A stretch of DNA of 52,655 nucleotides, from positions 67,124 through 119,778 of the forward strand of contig NZ_WEKL01000012.1 in NCBI RefSeq assembly GCF_019295435.1, read 5' to 3'. Each line of letters opens with the position of its first letter. The first letter of the stretch is position 1. Shown piece by piece: positions 37,986 to 46,867 of this stretch. Below the pieces are notes generated by a model. It was not told where the DNA came from and did no database searches. It worked only from the letters and a program-made list of their open reading frames with translations. The DNA is from Aquimarina litoralis (GTDB taxonomy: Bacteria > Bacteroidota > Bacteroidia > Flavobacteriales > Flavobacteriaceae). The translations under genes were made by a program, and so were the position numbers.

Positions 37986-38675
37986 TTATAAAATTTTAGA
38001 AGCTCTAAGCATTTCTCTTTTACCAGGTGGTCCTGGAAGCCTTTCTACCATAAAACCAACTTCTTGCATTGCTCTTCGTACACTTCCTTTTGCAGCATAG
38101 GTGACTAAAATTCCATTAGGTAACAAAGCATTGTACATTTTTTTAAAGATAGATACTTCCCATAAAGAGGGCTGAACTCTTGCTCCAAAAGCATCAAAAT
38201 AAATTAAATCATAAGAATTTTCATCTTCAATATCTTCAAAGAGTTGTTCTCGCTTCAAAAGTAAAAATGTATCTGAAATAGCATGAAGATTCTCCCAAGG
38301 TTTTTGATGCAAGTCTTCAAAAATAGTTTGATGATCTGTCGCCTCAAGTTCCTTTACATAATTGAGCAGTTTTATCTCATTCGCCAAAACAGGATATGCT
38401 TCTACCCCTACATATTTAATTTTCTGATCAGCTCTAATTCCTTCTAAAAAGGTGATAAAAGCATTTAATCCAGTGCCGAAGCCTATTTCCAGAATTTTCA
38501 GTTCGTCAAGCTTTTTTGAAGTCAAAATATATTCAAATCCGTTTTTTATAAAAACGTGTTTCGCTTCATTAATAGCTCCATGTTTGGAATGGTAATGCTC
38601 ATTCAATTCCGGAAAGTGAATCGTTGTAGAACCATCAGATGTGGTAATAACTTCTCTTTTCAGCCCCTTTTTCAT
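37986..38675 (-). CDS. mnmD: MnmD-like tRNA (5-methylaminomethyl-2-thiouridine)-methyltransferase
   Basis: 229 residues. This is a stand-alone methyltransferase equivalent to the MnmC C1-type (DUF752/Methyltransf_30) domain. It has the SAM motif EIGFGTGLNAF (about 61-71), DLIYFDAFGARVQPSLWE and the closing PGPPGKREMLRA, typical of MnmC/MnmD. It would make the last methylation of mnm5s2U34 in tRNA wobble positions, with no fused FAD-oxidase domain. Its ATG overlaps the stop of the DUF4920 gene (TAATG, one base), so the two are co-translated. Confidence 0.88.
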   Translation of the reverse strand: MKKGLKREVITTSDGSTTIHFPELNEHYHSKHGAINEAKHVFIKNGFEYILTSKKLDELKILEIGFGTGLNAFITFLEGIRADQKIKYVGVEAYPVLANEIKLLNYVKELEATDHQTIFEDLHQKPWENLHAISDTFLLLKREQLFEDIEDENSYDLIYFDAFGARVQPSLWEVSIFKKMYNALLPNGILVTYAAKGSVRRAMQEVGFMVERLPGPPGKREMLRASKIL

Positions 38676-39181
38676 TACTGCTTTACTAAAACCCCGTCTG
38701 CCATAAAAGAAAAGGTTTTCTTAGGACTTGTAATAGCTGCAATTTCAGCTTCAGATTTTCCTGCATCCGATGCTAAGTGTTTCAGTTCTTCTACCGAAGT
38801 CTCAGAAACATATGCTTTACCTTGTACTATGATTGTATCATTTTCGATATCTTTTGGAACAAAAAACCCATAGTTTTTAAACTTTACCATAGTTTCTTGA
38901 TCATCATTTAGGGCTACTTTCATCCAGCAACCTTTAGCTTTACAAACATCATTTACAGTACTAGAAAAGGATATATCAATCGTATCTCCTTCTTTAAGAT
39001 TTTCATACTTTTCAGTAATGGCATTTTTATAAAAAATGGCATCAGAAGACACTGCCTCTCCAAAATTGTTATACTCACTTATTTTTATATCCTTAACAGC
39101 AAAAGATTCTTTTTCATTTTGAACAGAATTACAAGCTACTAAACATGATAATCCTGCAAAAATTAGTGCAATTTTTTTCAT
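38675..39181 (-). CDS. DUF4920 lipoprotein
   Basis: 168 residues. The lipoprotein signal has the lipobox CLVAC (Cys17). The mature domain contains YENLKEGDTIDISFSSTVNDV, then CKAKGCWM with two close Cys residues, and GYGFFVPKD-like strands (NYGFFVPKDIEND), as in DUF4920 proteins of Bacteroidetes, which resemble OB-fold domains. The function of the family is not known. It has a -7-like box at 39208-39215 and is translationally coupled to mnmD. Confidence 0.88.
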   Translation of the reverse strand: MKKIALIFAGLSCLVACNSVQNEKESFAVKDIKISEYNNFGEAVSSDAIFYKNAITEKYENLKEGDTIDISFSSTVNDVCKAKGCWMKVALNDDQETMVKFKNYGFFVPKDIENDTIIVQGKAYVSETSVEELKHLASDAGKSEAEIAAITSPKKTFSFMADGVLVKQ

Positions 39182-39207
39182 AATACATGATTCTTAATAA
39201 TGTTTGA

Positions 39208-39215
39208 CAAAATTA
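39208..39215 (-). promoter_or_regulatory. -7-type promoter box of the DUF4920-mnmD pair (TAATTTTG)
   Basis: Minus-strand TAATTTTG fits TAnnTTTG, 27 nt before the ATG at 39181. Confidence 0.35.
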
Positions 39216-39363
39216 AACATTTTTAAAATTCTTAATTTATAAGAAAAGGGTATTTTTGTTGAAAATATAAACTATTGTAAGATTTTCGAAAAGTTAAAGA
39301 CTATTTAGTAGACCTTATTGAAGTTTATAATCAAACTTTCACAACCTTATAAATAATTATCGG

Positions 39364-40431
39364 ATGAGAAATGCAGTTCCGCAGGAGATTGAAATCACCA
39401 AAGTACAAGAATCAAAAATTGGACAAGTAGATTTTAAAAACTTAGCTTTTGGTAAAGTTTTTACAGATCATATGTTTATTTGCGATTACGTCAATGGAGA
39501 ATGGCAAACCCCTAAAATTGTTCCTTATGGACCTCTAACACTAGATCCTTCTGCGCGCGTATTTCATTATGGACAAGCAGTCTTTGAAGGAATGAAAGCG
39601 TACAAAGATGATCAAGGTGACACATATTTGTTCAGGCCAGATGAAAATTTTAAAAGAATTAATAAATCTGCTGAACGATTAGCAATGCCTGAGTTTCCAT
39701 CAGCATTCTTTTTTGATGGATTACATACATTATTACGTATGGATAATGAGTGGATACAACCAGGTTTTGGAAATTCATTATATATACGTCCATTCGTAAT
39801 CGCAACACAGCCAAGTGTTTCCGCTTCTGAAGCAGATGAATATCGTTTTATGATCATTTGTTCTCCAGCACAATCCTATTATAGTGGAGATGTAAGTGTA
39901 TTGGTAGCTGAAGAATTTAGTCGTTCCGCCAATGGTGGATTTGGATATGCCAAAGCAGCAGGGAATTATGCTGGACAATTCTATCCTACTAAATTAGCAA
40001 AAGAACAAGGGTATCAGCAAATAATCTGGACAGATTCTAATACGCATGAATATGTTGAAGAAGCTGGAACCATGAATGTTTTCTTTAGAATAAATGACAC
40101 CTTATTAACAGCACCTACTAGTGATAGAATATTAGATGGCATTACTCGTAAGAGTTTAATCGCTTTAGCCGAAAAGCAAGGATATAATGTAGAAGTACGA
40201 CCTATAAAAGTGAGTGAAATTGTAGACGCTTTCAAAAATGGCAGCTTAAAAGAGATTTTTGGAGCAGGTACCGCTGCAGTGGTGAGCCCTGTCAAAGCTT
40301 TTGGATATAAAGGGGAGCATTATGAATTGGAAAAACAAGAAAACTCATATGCATCATATTTCAAGAAAGCTTTGATGGATATTCAGTATAACCAAGCTGA
40401 AGATCCATTTGGATGGAGAGCAAAAGTATAA
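39364..40431 (+). CDS. ilvE: Branched-chain amino acid aminotransferase
   Basis: 355 residues, matching the longer (fold type IV, BCAT group II) enzymes. Features include FHYGQAVFEGMKAYK, the PLP-binding Lys197 in GFGYAKAAGNYA, EEAGTMNVFF and GAGTAAVVSPV. It transfers the amino group between glutamate and the 2-oxo acids of Leu, Ile and Val in the cytosol. It is a single gene followed by a strong terminator. Confidence 0.95.
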   Translation: MRNAVPQEIEITKVQESKIGQVDFKNLAFGKVFTDHMFICDYVNGEWQTPKIVPYGPLTLDPSARVFHYGQAVFEGMKAYKDDQGDTYLFRPDENFKRINKSAERLAMPEFPSAFFFDGLHTLLRMDNEWIQPGFGNSLYIRPFVIATQPSVSASEADEYRFMIICSPAQSYYSGDVSVLVAEEFSRSANGGFGYAKAAGNYAGQFYPTKLAKEQGYQQIIWTDSNTHEYVEEAGTMNVFFRINDTLLTAPTSDRILDGITRKSLIALAEKQGYNVEVRPIKVSEIVDAFKNGSLKEIFGAGTAAVVSPVKAFGYKGEHYELEKQENSYASYFKKALMDIQYNQAEDPFGWRAKV

Positions 40432-40453
40432 TGAAAAACAATAACCATATTAT

Positions 40454-40486
40454 AAAAAAATCCGGAATCGTTTTCCGGATTTTTTT
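40454..40486 (+). terminator. Rho-independent terminator after ilvE
   Basis: ATCCGGAA pairs with TTCCGGAT across a 5-nt loop (40460-40480), preceded by an A-run and followed by seven T residues. Confidence 0.9.
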
Positions 40487-40612
40487 ATGATTTCGATTTG
40501 TCATATGGTAGCTATCTGATTAAAAAACGATAGATTTAAAGTAATGACACATACTATATGAATCATAAAACGTTACTAAAGTAACAACTATTGAAACCTA
40601 AAAAATACCCAA

Positions 40613-41701
40613 ATGACAAAATCACAACTCTTATATAAATTCCAAACCTTTATTTTACTTTGTTCGTTTCAGATTCTGATAGCTCAAATACCAGATGGAT
40701 ATTATGATACTGCAATTAATCAAGGAGGTGCTGATCTTAAATTAAAATTAAATCAAATCATAGATAACCATGTAGAATTTCCATACACAGCTTCAGAAAC
40801 CGATGTTTGGGACATTCTAAAAGAGACCGACAAAGACCCAAATAATCCCGATAATGTAATCTTGATCTATTCTGGAGTAAGTATGGATGGAGATGATAGA
40901 TTTAACCCTTTTAATACAAACGGATGGATTCGAGAACACGTTTGGGCTAAATCTAGAGGAGATTTTGGAACTGAAATAGGTCCAGGAACAGATGTTCACG
41001 CATTGAGACCACTAGATATAGTAACCAATGTTAGCCGTAATAATAGAGCCTTTAACAATTGTACTAATTGTGAAATAGTAGAAGATCAGTCAGGAAACGA
41101 TACGGGATCTAAAAGAGATACAAATGAATATTCTTTTGAGCCAAGAGATGCTGTAAAAGGAGATGTTGCCAGAATGTTATTTTATATGGCTGTTCGTTAT
41201 GAAGGATTAGACGGTTATGTAGATCTCGAACTGACAGAAACGGTACTTCCCCTTGGTGACAATACTCCTTTTCTGGGAGTGCAATCTACTTTGTTACAAT
41301 GGCATCGAGATGATCCTGTAGATGATTTCGAACGCAACAGAAATGATGTCATTTATTACTCATTCCAACAAAACAGAAATCCCTTTATCGATCATCCGGA
41401 ATTGGCTGAATATCTTTGGGGAAATAATGTGGGAGAGGTCTGGGGGAACACACTTAGTACCTCAGAATTTGAAACTAACACAATTCATTTATTCCCAAAT
41501 CCCACACAAGATGTATTGACTATTAGGGGATTGACCACTAATACTACAATTTCGATATATGATACATTAGGAAAAAATGTTATGTCTTTTAGTGCCAAAA
41601 ATGATCAGAACACTATAAATCTATCTACGTTAAAAGGTCTTTATATCTTAAAACTAACAACAAACGATTATACAATAACCAAAAAAATTGTTGTACAATA
41701 A
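40613..41701 (+). CDS. Secreted endonuclease I-family nuclease with T9SS domain
   Basis: 362 residues. Signal peptide about 1-25. The nuclease domain (about 27-280) belongs to the EndA/Vvn endonuclease I family (PF04231): YYDTAINQ, IYSGVSMDGD, and the active-site WIREHVWAKSRGDFG with His109, then DVHALRPLD and RNNRAF. A T9SS domain (about 291-362) begins HLFPNPTQDVL. It degrades DNA or RNA outside the cell, probably for nutrient recovery. It is a single gene with a large hairpin after it. Confidence 0.93.
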   Translation: MTKSQLLYKFQTFILLCSFQILIAQIPDGYYDTAINQGGADLKLKLNQIIDNHVEFPYTASETDVWDILKETDKDPNNPDNVILIYSGVSMDGDDRFNPFNTNGWIREHVWAKSRGDFGTEIGPGTDVHALRPLDIVTNVSRNNRAFNNCTNCEIVEDQSGNDTGSKRDTNEYSFEPRDAVKGDVARMLFYMAVRYEGLDGYVDLELTETVLPLGDNTPFLGVQSTLLQWHRDDPVDDFERNRNDVIYYSFQQNRNPFIDHPELAEYLWGNNVGEVWGNTLSTSEFETNTIHLFPNPTQDVLTIRGLTTNTTISIYDTLGKNVMSFSAKNDQNTINLSTLKGLYILKLTTNDYTITKKIVVQ

Positions 41702-41710
41702 AGTCGTATT

Positions 41711-41765
41711 ACTGTTACTCTAAACCTATTAAACAACACTGTTGAGTCTATTTTAGAGTAACAGT
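41711..41765. terminator. Hairpin between convergent nuclease and MazG-like genes
   Basis: ACTGTTACTCTAAA (41711-41724) is perfectly complementary to 41752-41765, a 14-bp stem with a 27-nt loop. T-tracts on both sides are weak, but the position between two convergent stops fits a bidirectional terminator. Confidence 0.6.
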
Positions 41766-41771
41766 TATATT

Positions 41772-42158
41772 TTATCTATCTAAAATCTCTCGAATATTCG
41801 GTTTAAAATAATTAGGGCCTTTGAGTACTTTACCATCTTCTCTATAGATAGGTTTTCCGTCTTCTCCTAATTTACTCATATTACTACGTTGAATTTCTTC
41901 GAAAACCTCTTCGATTTTATGTTGCATTCCATGTTCAATGATAGTACCACATAAGATATACAACATATCGCCCAAAGCATCGGCCACTTCTACCAAATCA
42001 TTATTTTGAGCTGCCTCAAAATACTCTTCGTTTTCTTCTTTCATTAAATTAAAACGAAGTGTGTTTTTAGCTTCTCCTAAATCTGCCATTGGTTCATTTT
42101 TATATCCAATCTCGAATGCAGTATGAAATTCTTGTACGGCAGCAATTTTATTTTTCAT
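41772..42158 (-). CDS. MazG-like nucleotide pyrophosphohydrolase
   Basis: 128 residues, all-alpha. The metal-binding pattern is visible as KEENEEYFEAA (EExxE type) and VEVADALGDMLYILCG (ExxxD type), as in MazG/HisE-like NTP pyrophosphohydrolases. A short C-terminal tail (about 90-128) carries GEDGKPIYREDGKVLKGPNY, often seen in Bacteroidetes members. It probably hydrolyses a non-canonical nucleoside triphosphate to the monophosphate. The substrate is unknown. Confidence 0.88.
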   Translation of the reverse strand: MKNKIAAVQEFHTAFEIGYKNEPMADLGEAKNTLRFNLMKEENEEYFEAAQNNDLVEVADALGDMLYILCGTIIEHGMQHKIEEVFEEIQRSNMSKLGEDGKPIYREDGKVLKGPNYFKPNIREILDR

Positions 42159-42300
42159 GTATTTTATTTATTTGATTTTAATTTGTTCTAGCCTTACTGT
42201 CAGTCTGAGCCTGTCCAAGACTTTATGAACCCAATACTTGGTATCACTTTGACAAGCTTAGTACGACAAAATAATGCGTGATTTTATGATCTTATCTTCA

Positions 42301-42308
42301 TATCTTTG
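42301..42308 (+). promoter_or_regulatory. -7-type promoter box (TATCTTTG)
   Basis: TATCTTTG fits TAnnTTTG and lies 18 nt before the ATG of the 63-residue membrane protein gene, giving a very short leader. Confidence 0.45.
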
Positions 42309-42326
42309 CGGTAAAAATAACAATTT

Positions 42327-42518
42327 ATGTTCAGTACTGGTCAGTTGATTTTTGCAGGGTGTTTTGTAGTAGCTTTTGTGGTATTAATGATTATTAGCTA
42401 CAGAAAAGACCTGAAATTACATCGCAAATATTACAAGGGCAGTATTTTTATTCTCATCGGTTTTATTATCTTTATTTTCATGTTATTCGCATTAAAAGTG
42501 TATTTAAGGCCAGAATAA
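42327..42518 (+). CDS. 63-residue membrane protein, function unknown
   Basis: Two predicted membrane helices (about 5-24 and 41-58) separated by a basic loop (SYRKDLKLHRKYYKG), with a short charged C-terminus. It has its own promoter-like box and is convergent with the caspase gene, which ends three bases downstream. No domain is recognised. The clean start, promoter and hydrophobic pattern make it a believable gene. Confidence 0.75.
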   Translation: MFSTGQLIFAGCFVVAFVVLMIISYRKDLKLHRKYYKGSIFILIGFIIFIFMLFALKVYLRPE

Positions 42519-42521
42519 ATT

Positions 42522-43316
42522 TTAGAGTAGTATCGGTTTATTTCCTATTAAATCTGCGCCAAAGACCTTCATTTTTTGAAATTTATTACTTCCGGTATTC
42601 AAATATAAATTTACTTTTTCTTCTAAATCGTTATAACTTATATTTCTATTAGCGTTTATTACTTCATTGGAGTAATGACTAAAAGCTCCTCTAGCCTCAA
42701 ACTTATCTCCAATTTGATAAACATATTCCCAAGCATCTCTTGATATTCCATTAACAGCACTAATGAAAATTCTTTCTTTATTTTGAGTTCTATTTTTAAC
42801 AATACTATTAAATGATAAAGGCTCATTCTTTAGTTGAAATTTTGATTGTCTTGGTAGATATTTTATTGTTGGATACTCTTTTGATAATTCCTTTTCGTCC
42901 ATCCTTTTCCATGGTCTTTCTAATCCATATGAAGAACAAGCATCGAAAACCAGGATAAGTCTGGTATTTTCTTTTTGATAAGAATCAAACAAAGTATGTA
43001 ATTCATGATCATATAAAATACCTTCACTAAAACAAATATATTCAGCAGAAGAGGTACTACTATACTGTTCATTTGCTCCATGACCAGAAAAAAAGATGAG
43101 ACCTGTATCTCCTTCTTTGATATCTGATACAAGAAATTCTTTAATTCTTTCTTTACCTTTACTCTCCTTTACATCAAAAAACTCTTCAACTTGATAATTG
43201 AATGGGGGTTTAGTAATTATAGAAGACCAAATTCGTACATCATTATGACTCCCTTCGAGATGTTTAGAATAATTAATACTATTATTAATTCCAAATAAAA
43301 TAGCTTTTCTACTCAT
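42522..43316 (-). CDS. Caspase-like (peptidase C14, metacaspase-type) protease
   Basis: 264 residues. The caspase p20-like core begins KAILFGINNSINY and DVRIWSSIIT. It holds the catalytic His79 in IFFSGHGAN and Cys127 in LVFDACSSYG, each after a hydrophobic strand, the exact C14 arrangement. There is no signal peptide, so it should be cytosolic. No effector domain is fused, unlike many bacterial caspase-like defence proteins. It diverges from the unknown-protein/histidine-kinase/regulator run with 130 bp between the starts, so shared regulation is possible. Its target is unknown. Confidence 0.85.
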   Translation of the reverse strand: MSRKAILFGINNSINYSKHLEGSHNDVRIWSSIITKPPFNYQVEEFFDVKESKGKERIKEFLVSDIKEGDTGLIFFSGHGANEQYSSTSSAEYICFSEGILYDHELHTLFDSYQKENTRLILVFDACSSYGLERPWKRMDEKELSKEYPTIKYLPRQSKFQLKNEPLSFNSIVKNRTQNKERIFISAVNGISRDAWEYVYQIGDKFEARGAFSHYSNEVINANRNISYNDLEEKVNLYLNTGSNKFQKMKVFGADLIGNKPILL

Positions 43317-43405
43317 GATAATATCCTGTTATAAATTATTAATCTAAATTACGATTACAGTATAATTAATAATATACCCATTAATCGGTATTTTCCCGTT
43401 ACAAG

Positions 43406-43413
43406 TAGATTTG
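43406..43413 (+). promoter_or_regulatory. -7-type promoter box of the unknown-kinase-regulator operon (TAGATTTG)
   Basis: TAGATTTG fits TAnnTTTG and lies 33 nt before the ATG at 43447. No -33 TTG at the usual spacing. It is in the 130-bp divergent region shared with the caspase gene. Confidence 0.4.
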
Positions 43414-43446
43414 TAGCTTTACAAAAATTAATTAATCCAATAAACT

Positions 43447-44190
43447 ATGAAAGATTCTATTTCCAAAACTTCTGATCTATTAAATACTTTTTCTACTATA
43501 TCCTTTAACCAAAAACATAAAGATGTCTGGCAACCTGTATATATGAGCCAACTATATGGTACTTTTTTTGGAGTATATGGTAAATTCAATTTTGATAAGG
43601 AAAGTAATTCAATTGAAGTAGATTTTAAAACAATTAATTACAAAGGAATCATTAATATTGGAATAAAAAAGGCTGAGTTATCCAAACCTAATAGAAATAG
43701 AATACGAGTAAAGGAGTCAAAACTAGATGATCCAAAACATATTAATGTTATATCTTTCACTTTAAAGGTTGCTGGGCTTGTAGTGGAAAAAGAAAAAAAC
43801 GACCAAAATCCTTATTTAAATAACCCTTTCCCCAAAAGTGATTTTTCTAAAAGAAAAGCCACCTATACCATTCCTGAAGAAATTGATATTTCAAAAGATA
43901 ACTTATATTTAGAAATAATTAGAGAATTAGAGCCATTAGATGAAGGGCATTGGTCTATTCATGGAATTTTTGACAACGAACATTATTATCGTGATGGACA
44001 AAGAGATCCTTTTGCGTGGGAAGAAAATTCTGACTACATGAAATATACATCTGCAAAAACGATAAACCCAAGAGTAGACGCAAATAATCGATTAATAGAT
44101 AAAATAACCCAGACTGTACAAGATGAAACTGGCAGACCGAAAGGACCTGGAGGAATTTGTCCAAGAGGTTATAATTTAATTACAACTTAA
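43447..44190 (+). CDS. Unknown 247-residue protein in a caspase/two-component cassette
   Basis: I do not recognise this protein. It has no signal peptide or membrane helix, is rich in Lys, Asp and Asn, and has alternating strand-like segments (FFGVYGKFNFD, NSIEVDFKTINYKGIINIGI, NVISFTLKVAGLVVE). A His/Trp-rich segment EGHWSIHGIFDNEHYYRDG lies at about 172-190. The C-terminal tail changes character to GRPKGPGGICPRGYNL, with the protein's only Cys. Its stop overlaps the ATG of the histidine kinase gene by one base (TAATG), so it is translationally coupled to the kinase and may be its partner or input. It could also be linked with the divergent caspase; nothing in the sequence proves this. Confidence 0.75.
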   Translation: MKDSISKTSDLLNTFSTISFNQKHKDVWQPVYMSQLYGTFFGVYGKFNFDKESNSIEVDFKTINYKGIINIGIKKAELSKPNRNRIRVKESKLDDPKHINVISFTLKVAGLVVEKEKNDQNPYLNNPFPKSDFSKRKATYTIPEEIDISKDNLYLEIIRELEPLDEGHWSIHGIFDNEHYYRDGQRDPFAWEENSDYMKYTSAKTINPRVDANNRLIDKITQTVQDETGRPKGPGGICPRGYNLITT

Positions 44191-46088
44191 TGGCTAGGAT
44201 TTTTATATACTTATTTATCTTTTTTCCTTTTTATTACTCTCTCTCTTTTGAGAAAGACACAAAAACCTTAGATGAATATTATTATTTATTATCGAATTTA
44301 GAATACGAAAAATCTATAAATAAAATCTCCGAATTAACATCGTTAGAACTAAAGGAAGGTTTGACAACTTTATCAAACCTTCTTTATTATAATGGTCAAA
44401 AGGAAATTAACTTTTCAGTTATTAAAGAAATTAAAAGCATTGATCCATTAGTTATAAGCACCATCAAACTATGTAATGGATATTATAAACTTTATCATAA
44501 TATTGAAAATGAAATAATATTAAAAGATTTTTTTGAAGCCTATAGTGCTGCGAAAGAGACGGAAAATTTACTTCTAATTAAATTTTGTCTATTAAGTATT
44601 TTAGAATTTTATCATTATGAGTTCTCACAGACCAATGATCAGTTCAAAAAATATTTGGATGAATATAAAGAACTAGCATCAAGTCCTATAGAAAAAACTT
44701 GGACTAACATTTATGAAATTTATTTCTCATCTCAAAGTATATTTAAAGACAAACGAAAAGCATTGAATGCTCTAAACAATCTGGAAAATCATATTAAAAA
44801 ACTTCCCCAAAATCATAAAATAAGACCTCTCTTCTTATCATTAAAAGCAGTACAATTAGAGTTTATTGGAGAAAATAAACAAGCAGAAAAATATCATTTT
44901 CAAGCCTTAAACGAAAGCTCGAACTACCCGTTTTTGAAATATATTAAATTCAGAACCTGTATAAGACTAGCAGATCTCTACTATAAAACTAAAGAATACT
45001 CAAAAGGTTTAAAATATGCAGAAGAAGCAGTCAAGTTTATTGATGCTTCTGACACTCTCAGAAGTAAAATTTACATTTATAAATATAAATCTCTAAACAA
45101 TAAAGGGCTAAAGAATTATAAAAAAGCGTATGAGCAACTCGAAAAATCAAAAGAATTAGAATACAAACAAGATTTTAGAAAAAACTCTTTAGAAAACTCT
45201 AAATTAGAAATACAACTTCAAACCTTAGAAAAAGAAAAAAAGATAGTTCAACTTTTAAACACAAATCTTAAAAGTGAAGCTGAACGAATTAAGAATCGAA
45301 ATTGGTTAATTGGTTCTTTAGCTCTTTTACTTTTTGGCTCTATTACCACTTTTCTAATACAAAAAAACACCAAACGCAAACAACGTATTGCTGAACAAGA
45401 ACGAGAAATAGAAATTCAAAAAACTGAAAAACTATTAAAAAACCAAGAATTAACCGCGATTGATGCCATGATTTCTGGTCAAGAAAAAGAGCGACAGCGA
45501 TTGGCAAATGACCTTCACGACAACTTAGGTAGTACGTTAGCTACTGTAAAATTACATTTTGATCATCTAAAGAACAATCACAACAATCCAAAAGCAGAAA
45601 ATATCGAAGAGCTTTATAGTAAAACCAATAATTTACTAGATGAAGCTTATCAAAAAGTTCGTAGTATTGCTCACGAAAAAAATAGCGGAGTGATGGCTAA
45701 TCAAGGACTACTGCCAGCCATCAAAAAATTAGCCGCAAAAGCTTCTAACGGTAATCAATTACAAATAGACGTACAAGACTACGGATTAGATGAACGCCTG
45801 GATAACGCGCTGGAGATCTCTATTTTCAGGATGATTCAGGAATTGATTACAAATGTTATTAAACATGCCAATGCTTCCGAAATTAATATTTCATTAACCA
45901 ATCACGATTCTTTATTAAACATTATTATTGAGGATAATGGAAAAGGATTTAATGCTAAAGTATTACCAGAAAAAGACGGAATGGGATTAAAAAGTATCGA
46001 AAAACGTGTAGAACATATGGAAGGTACTTTTGAAATAGATTCTACCATCGGAAAAGGAACCAATATTATCATAAACATCCCGATATGA
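44190..46088 (+). CDS. TPR-containing sensor histidine kinase (HisKA_3 type)
   Basis: 632 residues. A signal-like hydrophobic N-terminus (about 4-18) leads to a helical TPR-like sensor region (about 25-340) outside the membrane, a coiled coil (about 335-365) and one membrane helix (about 371-391). The kinase follows: HisKA_3 with His443 in RLANDLHDNLGSTLA, then HATPase_c with the N box ELITNVIKHANA and the G boxes EDNGKGF and GMGLKSI. This is the NarX/DesK-like kinase type paired with LuxR-type regulators in Bacteroidetes. It is coupled to the upstream unknown gene (TAATG) and overlaps the downstream regulator by four bases (ATGA). Confidence 0.93.
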   Translation: MARIFIYLFIFFPFYYSLSFEKDTKTLDEYYYLLSNLEYEKSINKISELTSLELKEGLTTLSNLLYYNGQKEINFSVIKEIKSIDPLVISTIKLCNGYYKLYHNIENEIILKDFFEAYSAAKETENLLLIKFCLLSILEFYHYEFSQTNDQFKKYLDEYKELASSPIEKTWTNIYEIYFSSQSIFKDKRKALNALNNLENHIKKLPQNHKIRPLFLSLKAVQLEFIGENKQAEKYHFQALNESSNYPFLKYIKFRTCIRLADLYYKTKEYSKGLKYAEEAVKFIDASDTLRSKIYIYKYKSLNNKGLKNYKKAYEQLEKSKELEYKQDFRKNSLENSKLEIQLQTLEKEKKIVQLLNTNLKSEAERIKNRNWLIGSLALLLFGSITTFLIQKNTKRKQRIAEQEREIEIQKTEKLLKNQELTAIDAMISGQEKERQRLANDLHDNLGSTLATVKLHFDHLKNNHNNPKAENIEELYSKTNNLLDEAYQKVRSIAHEKNSGVMANQGLLPAIKKLAAKASNGNQLQIDVQDYGLDERLDNALEISIFRMIQELITNVIKHANASEINISLTNHDSLLNIIIEDNGKGFNAKVLPEKDGMGLKSIEKRVEHMEGTFEIDSTIGKGTNIIINIPI

Positions 46089-46711
46089 TCACAGTAGCAA
46101 TTGCAGAAGACCACCAATCCTTAATAGATGGAATTGATTTGTTACTCAAATATGAAGAAGAAATCAGTATCATTGGTATGGCTAATGATGGCGAAGAATT
46201 ATTATCCATCGTGAGAAGAAAACAACCTAAAGTCGTTTTAATGGATATTCGTATGCCAAAAATTGATGGTATTGCAGCCACAAAAATTATTAAAAAAGAA
46301 TTACCGTATATTAAAATTATTGCCTTTTCTATGTTTGATCAGGAAGATGCTGTACGACAAATGGTAGCGGCTGGAGCTTCTGGATATTTATTAAAAAACT
46401 CACCTTTAGAAGAAGTCCTTACCGCAATTCATGAAGTAATTAAAGGAAACACTTATTACGATGCTTCAATCGATCCTTCCTTTTTCTCTGAAGACACCAA
46501 TCAACAGGTAAAAAAACAAGTGTTATCCAAAAGTGAGCGTGAAATACTTACACTCATCGGGCAAGGAAAAACCTCCTCTGAGATAGCAGCCATTCGTTTT
46601 AATTCTGTCTCTACCATAGAAACACACCGAAAAAATATTATTCGCAAATTAGGACTAAAAGGAAAAGGAGAATTATTACGATATGCAATTGAGAAAAAAT
46701 ATGATTTTTAA
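46085..46711 (+). CDS. NarL/LuxR-family response regulator
   Basis: 208 residues. The receiver domain (1-120) has acidic residues at 8-9, the phosphoacceptor Asp54 (VLMDIRMPKIDG) and the late Lys in YLLKNS. A LuxR-type helix-turn-helix (about 146-203) has LSKSEREILTLIGQGKTSSE and STIETHRKNIIRKLG. It is the partner of the histidine kinase encoded just upstream with a four-base overlap. Target genes are unknown; the divergent caspase and the operon itself are natural candidates. A terminator follows. Confidence 0.95.
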   Translation: MITVAIAEDHQSLIDGIDLLLKYEEEISIIGMANDGEELLSIVRRKQPKVVLMDIRMPKIDGIAATKIIKKELPYIKIIAFSMFDQEDAVRQMVAAGASGYLLKNSPLEEVLTAIHEVIKGNTYYDASIDPSFFSEDTNQQVKKQVLSKSEREILTLIGQGKTSSEIAAIRFNSVSTIETHRKNIIRKLGLKGKGELLRYAIEKKYDF

Positions 46712-46819
46712 TATTTAAGATATTCTCTATCTAAATATTAAAAATGCAGTTAGCAAAATATTTTTATATACTTATTAAAATTGGAGTACTAGACATTGCT
46801 TCTTAAAAAAGTTGCATAA

Positions 46820-46849
46820 AAAAACGCCTTCTGAGGAGAAGGCGTTTTT
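46820..46849. terminator. Bidirectional terminator between regulator and M49 peptidase genes
   Basis: AAAAACGCCTTCT pairs with AGAAGGCGTTTTT across a GAGG loop. It ends in T-runs on both strands and sits between convergent genes. Confidence 0.9.
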
Positions 46850-46867
46850 ATTCTATAAAATAATTCG

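Noticed and set aside
40572-40585. GTTACTAAAGTAAC inverted repeat before the endonuclease gene
   Set aside because: Arms of 6 bp in AT-rich DNA are too short to support a regulatory call.
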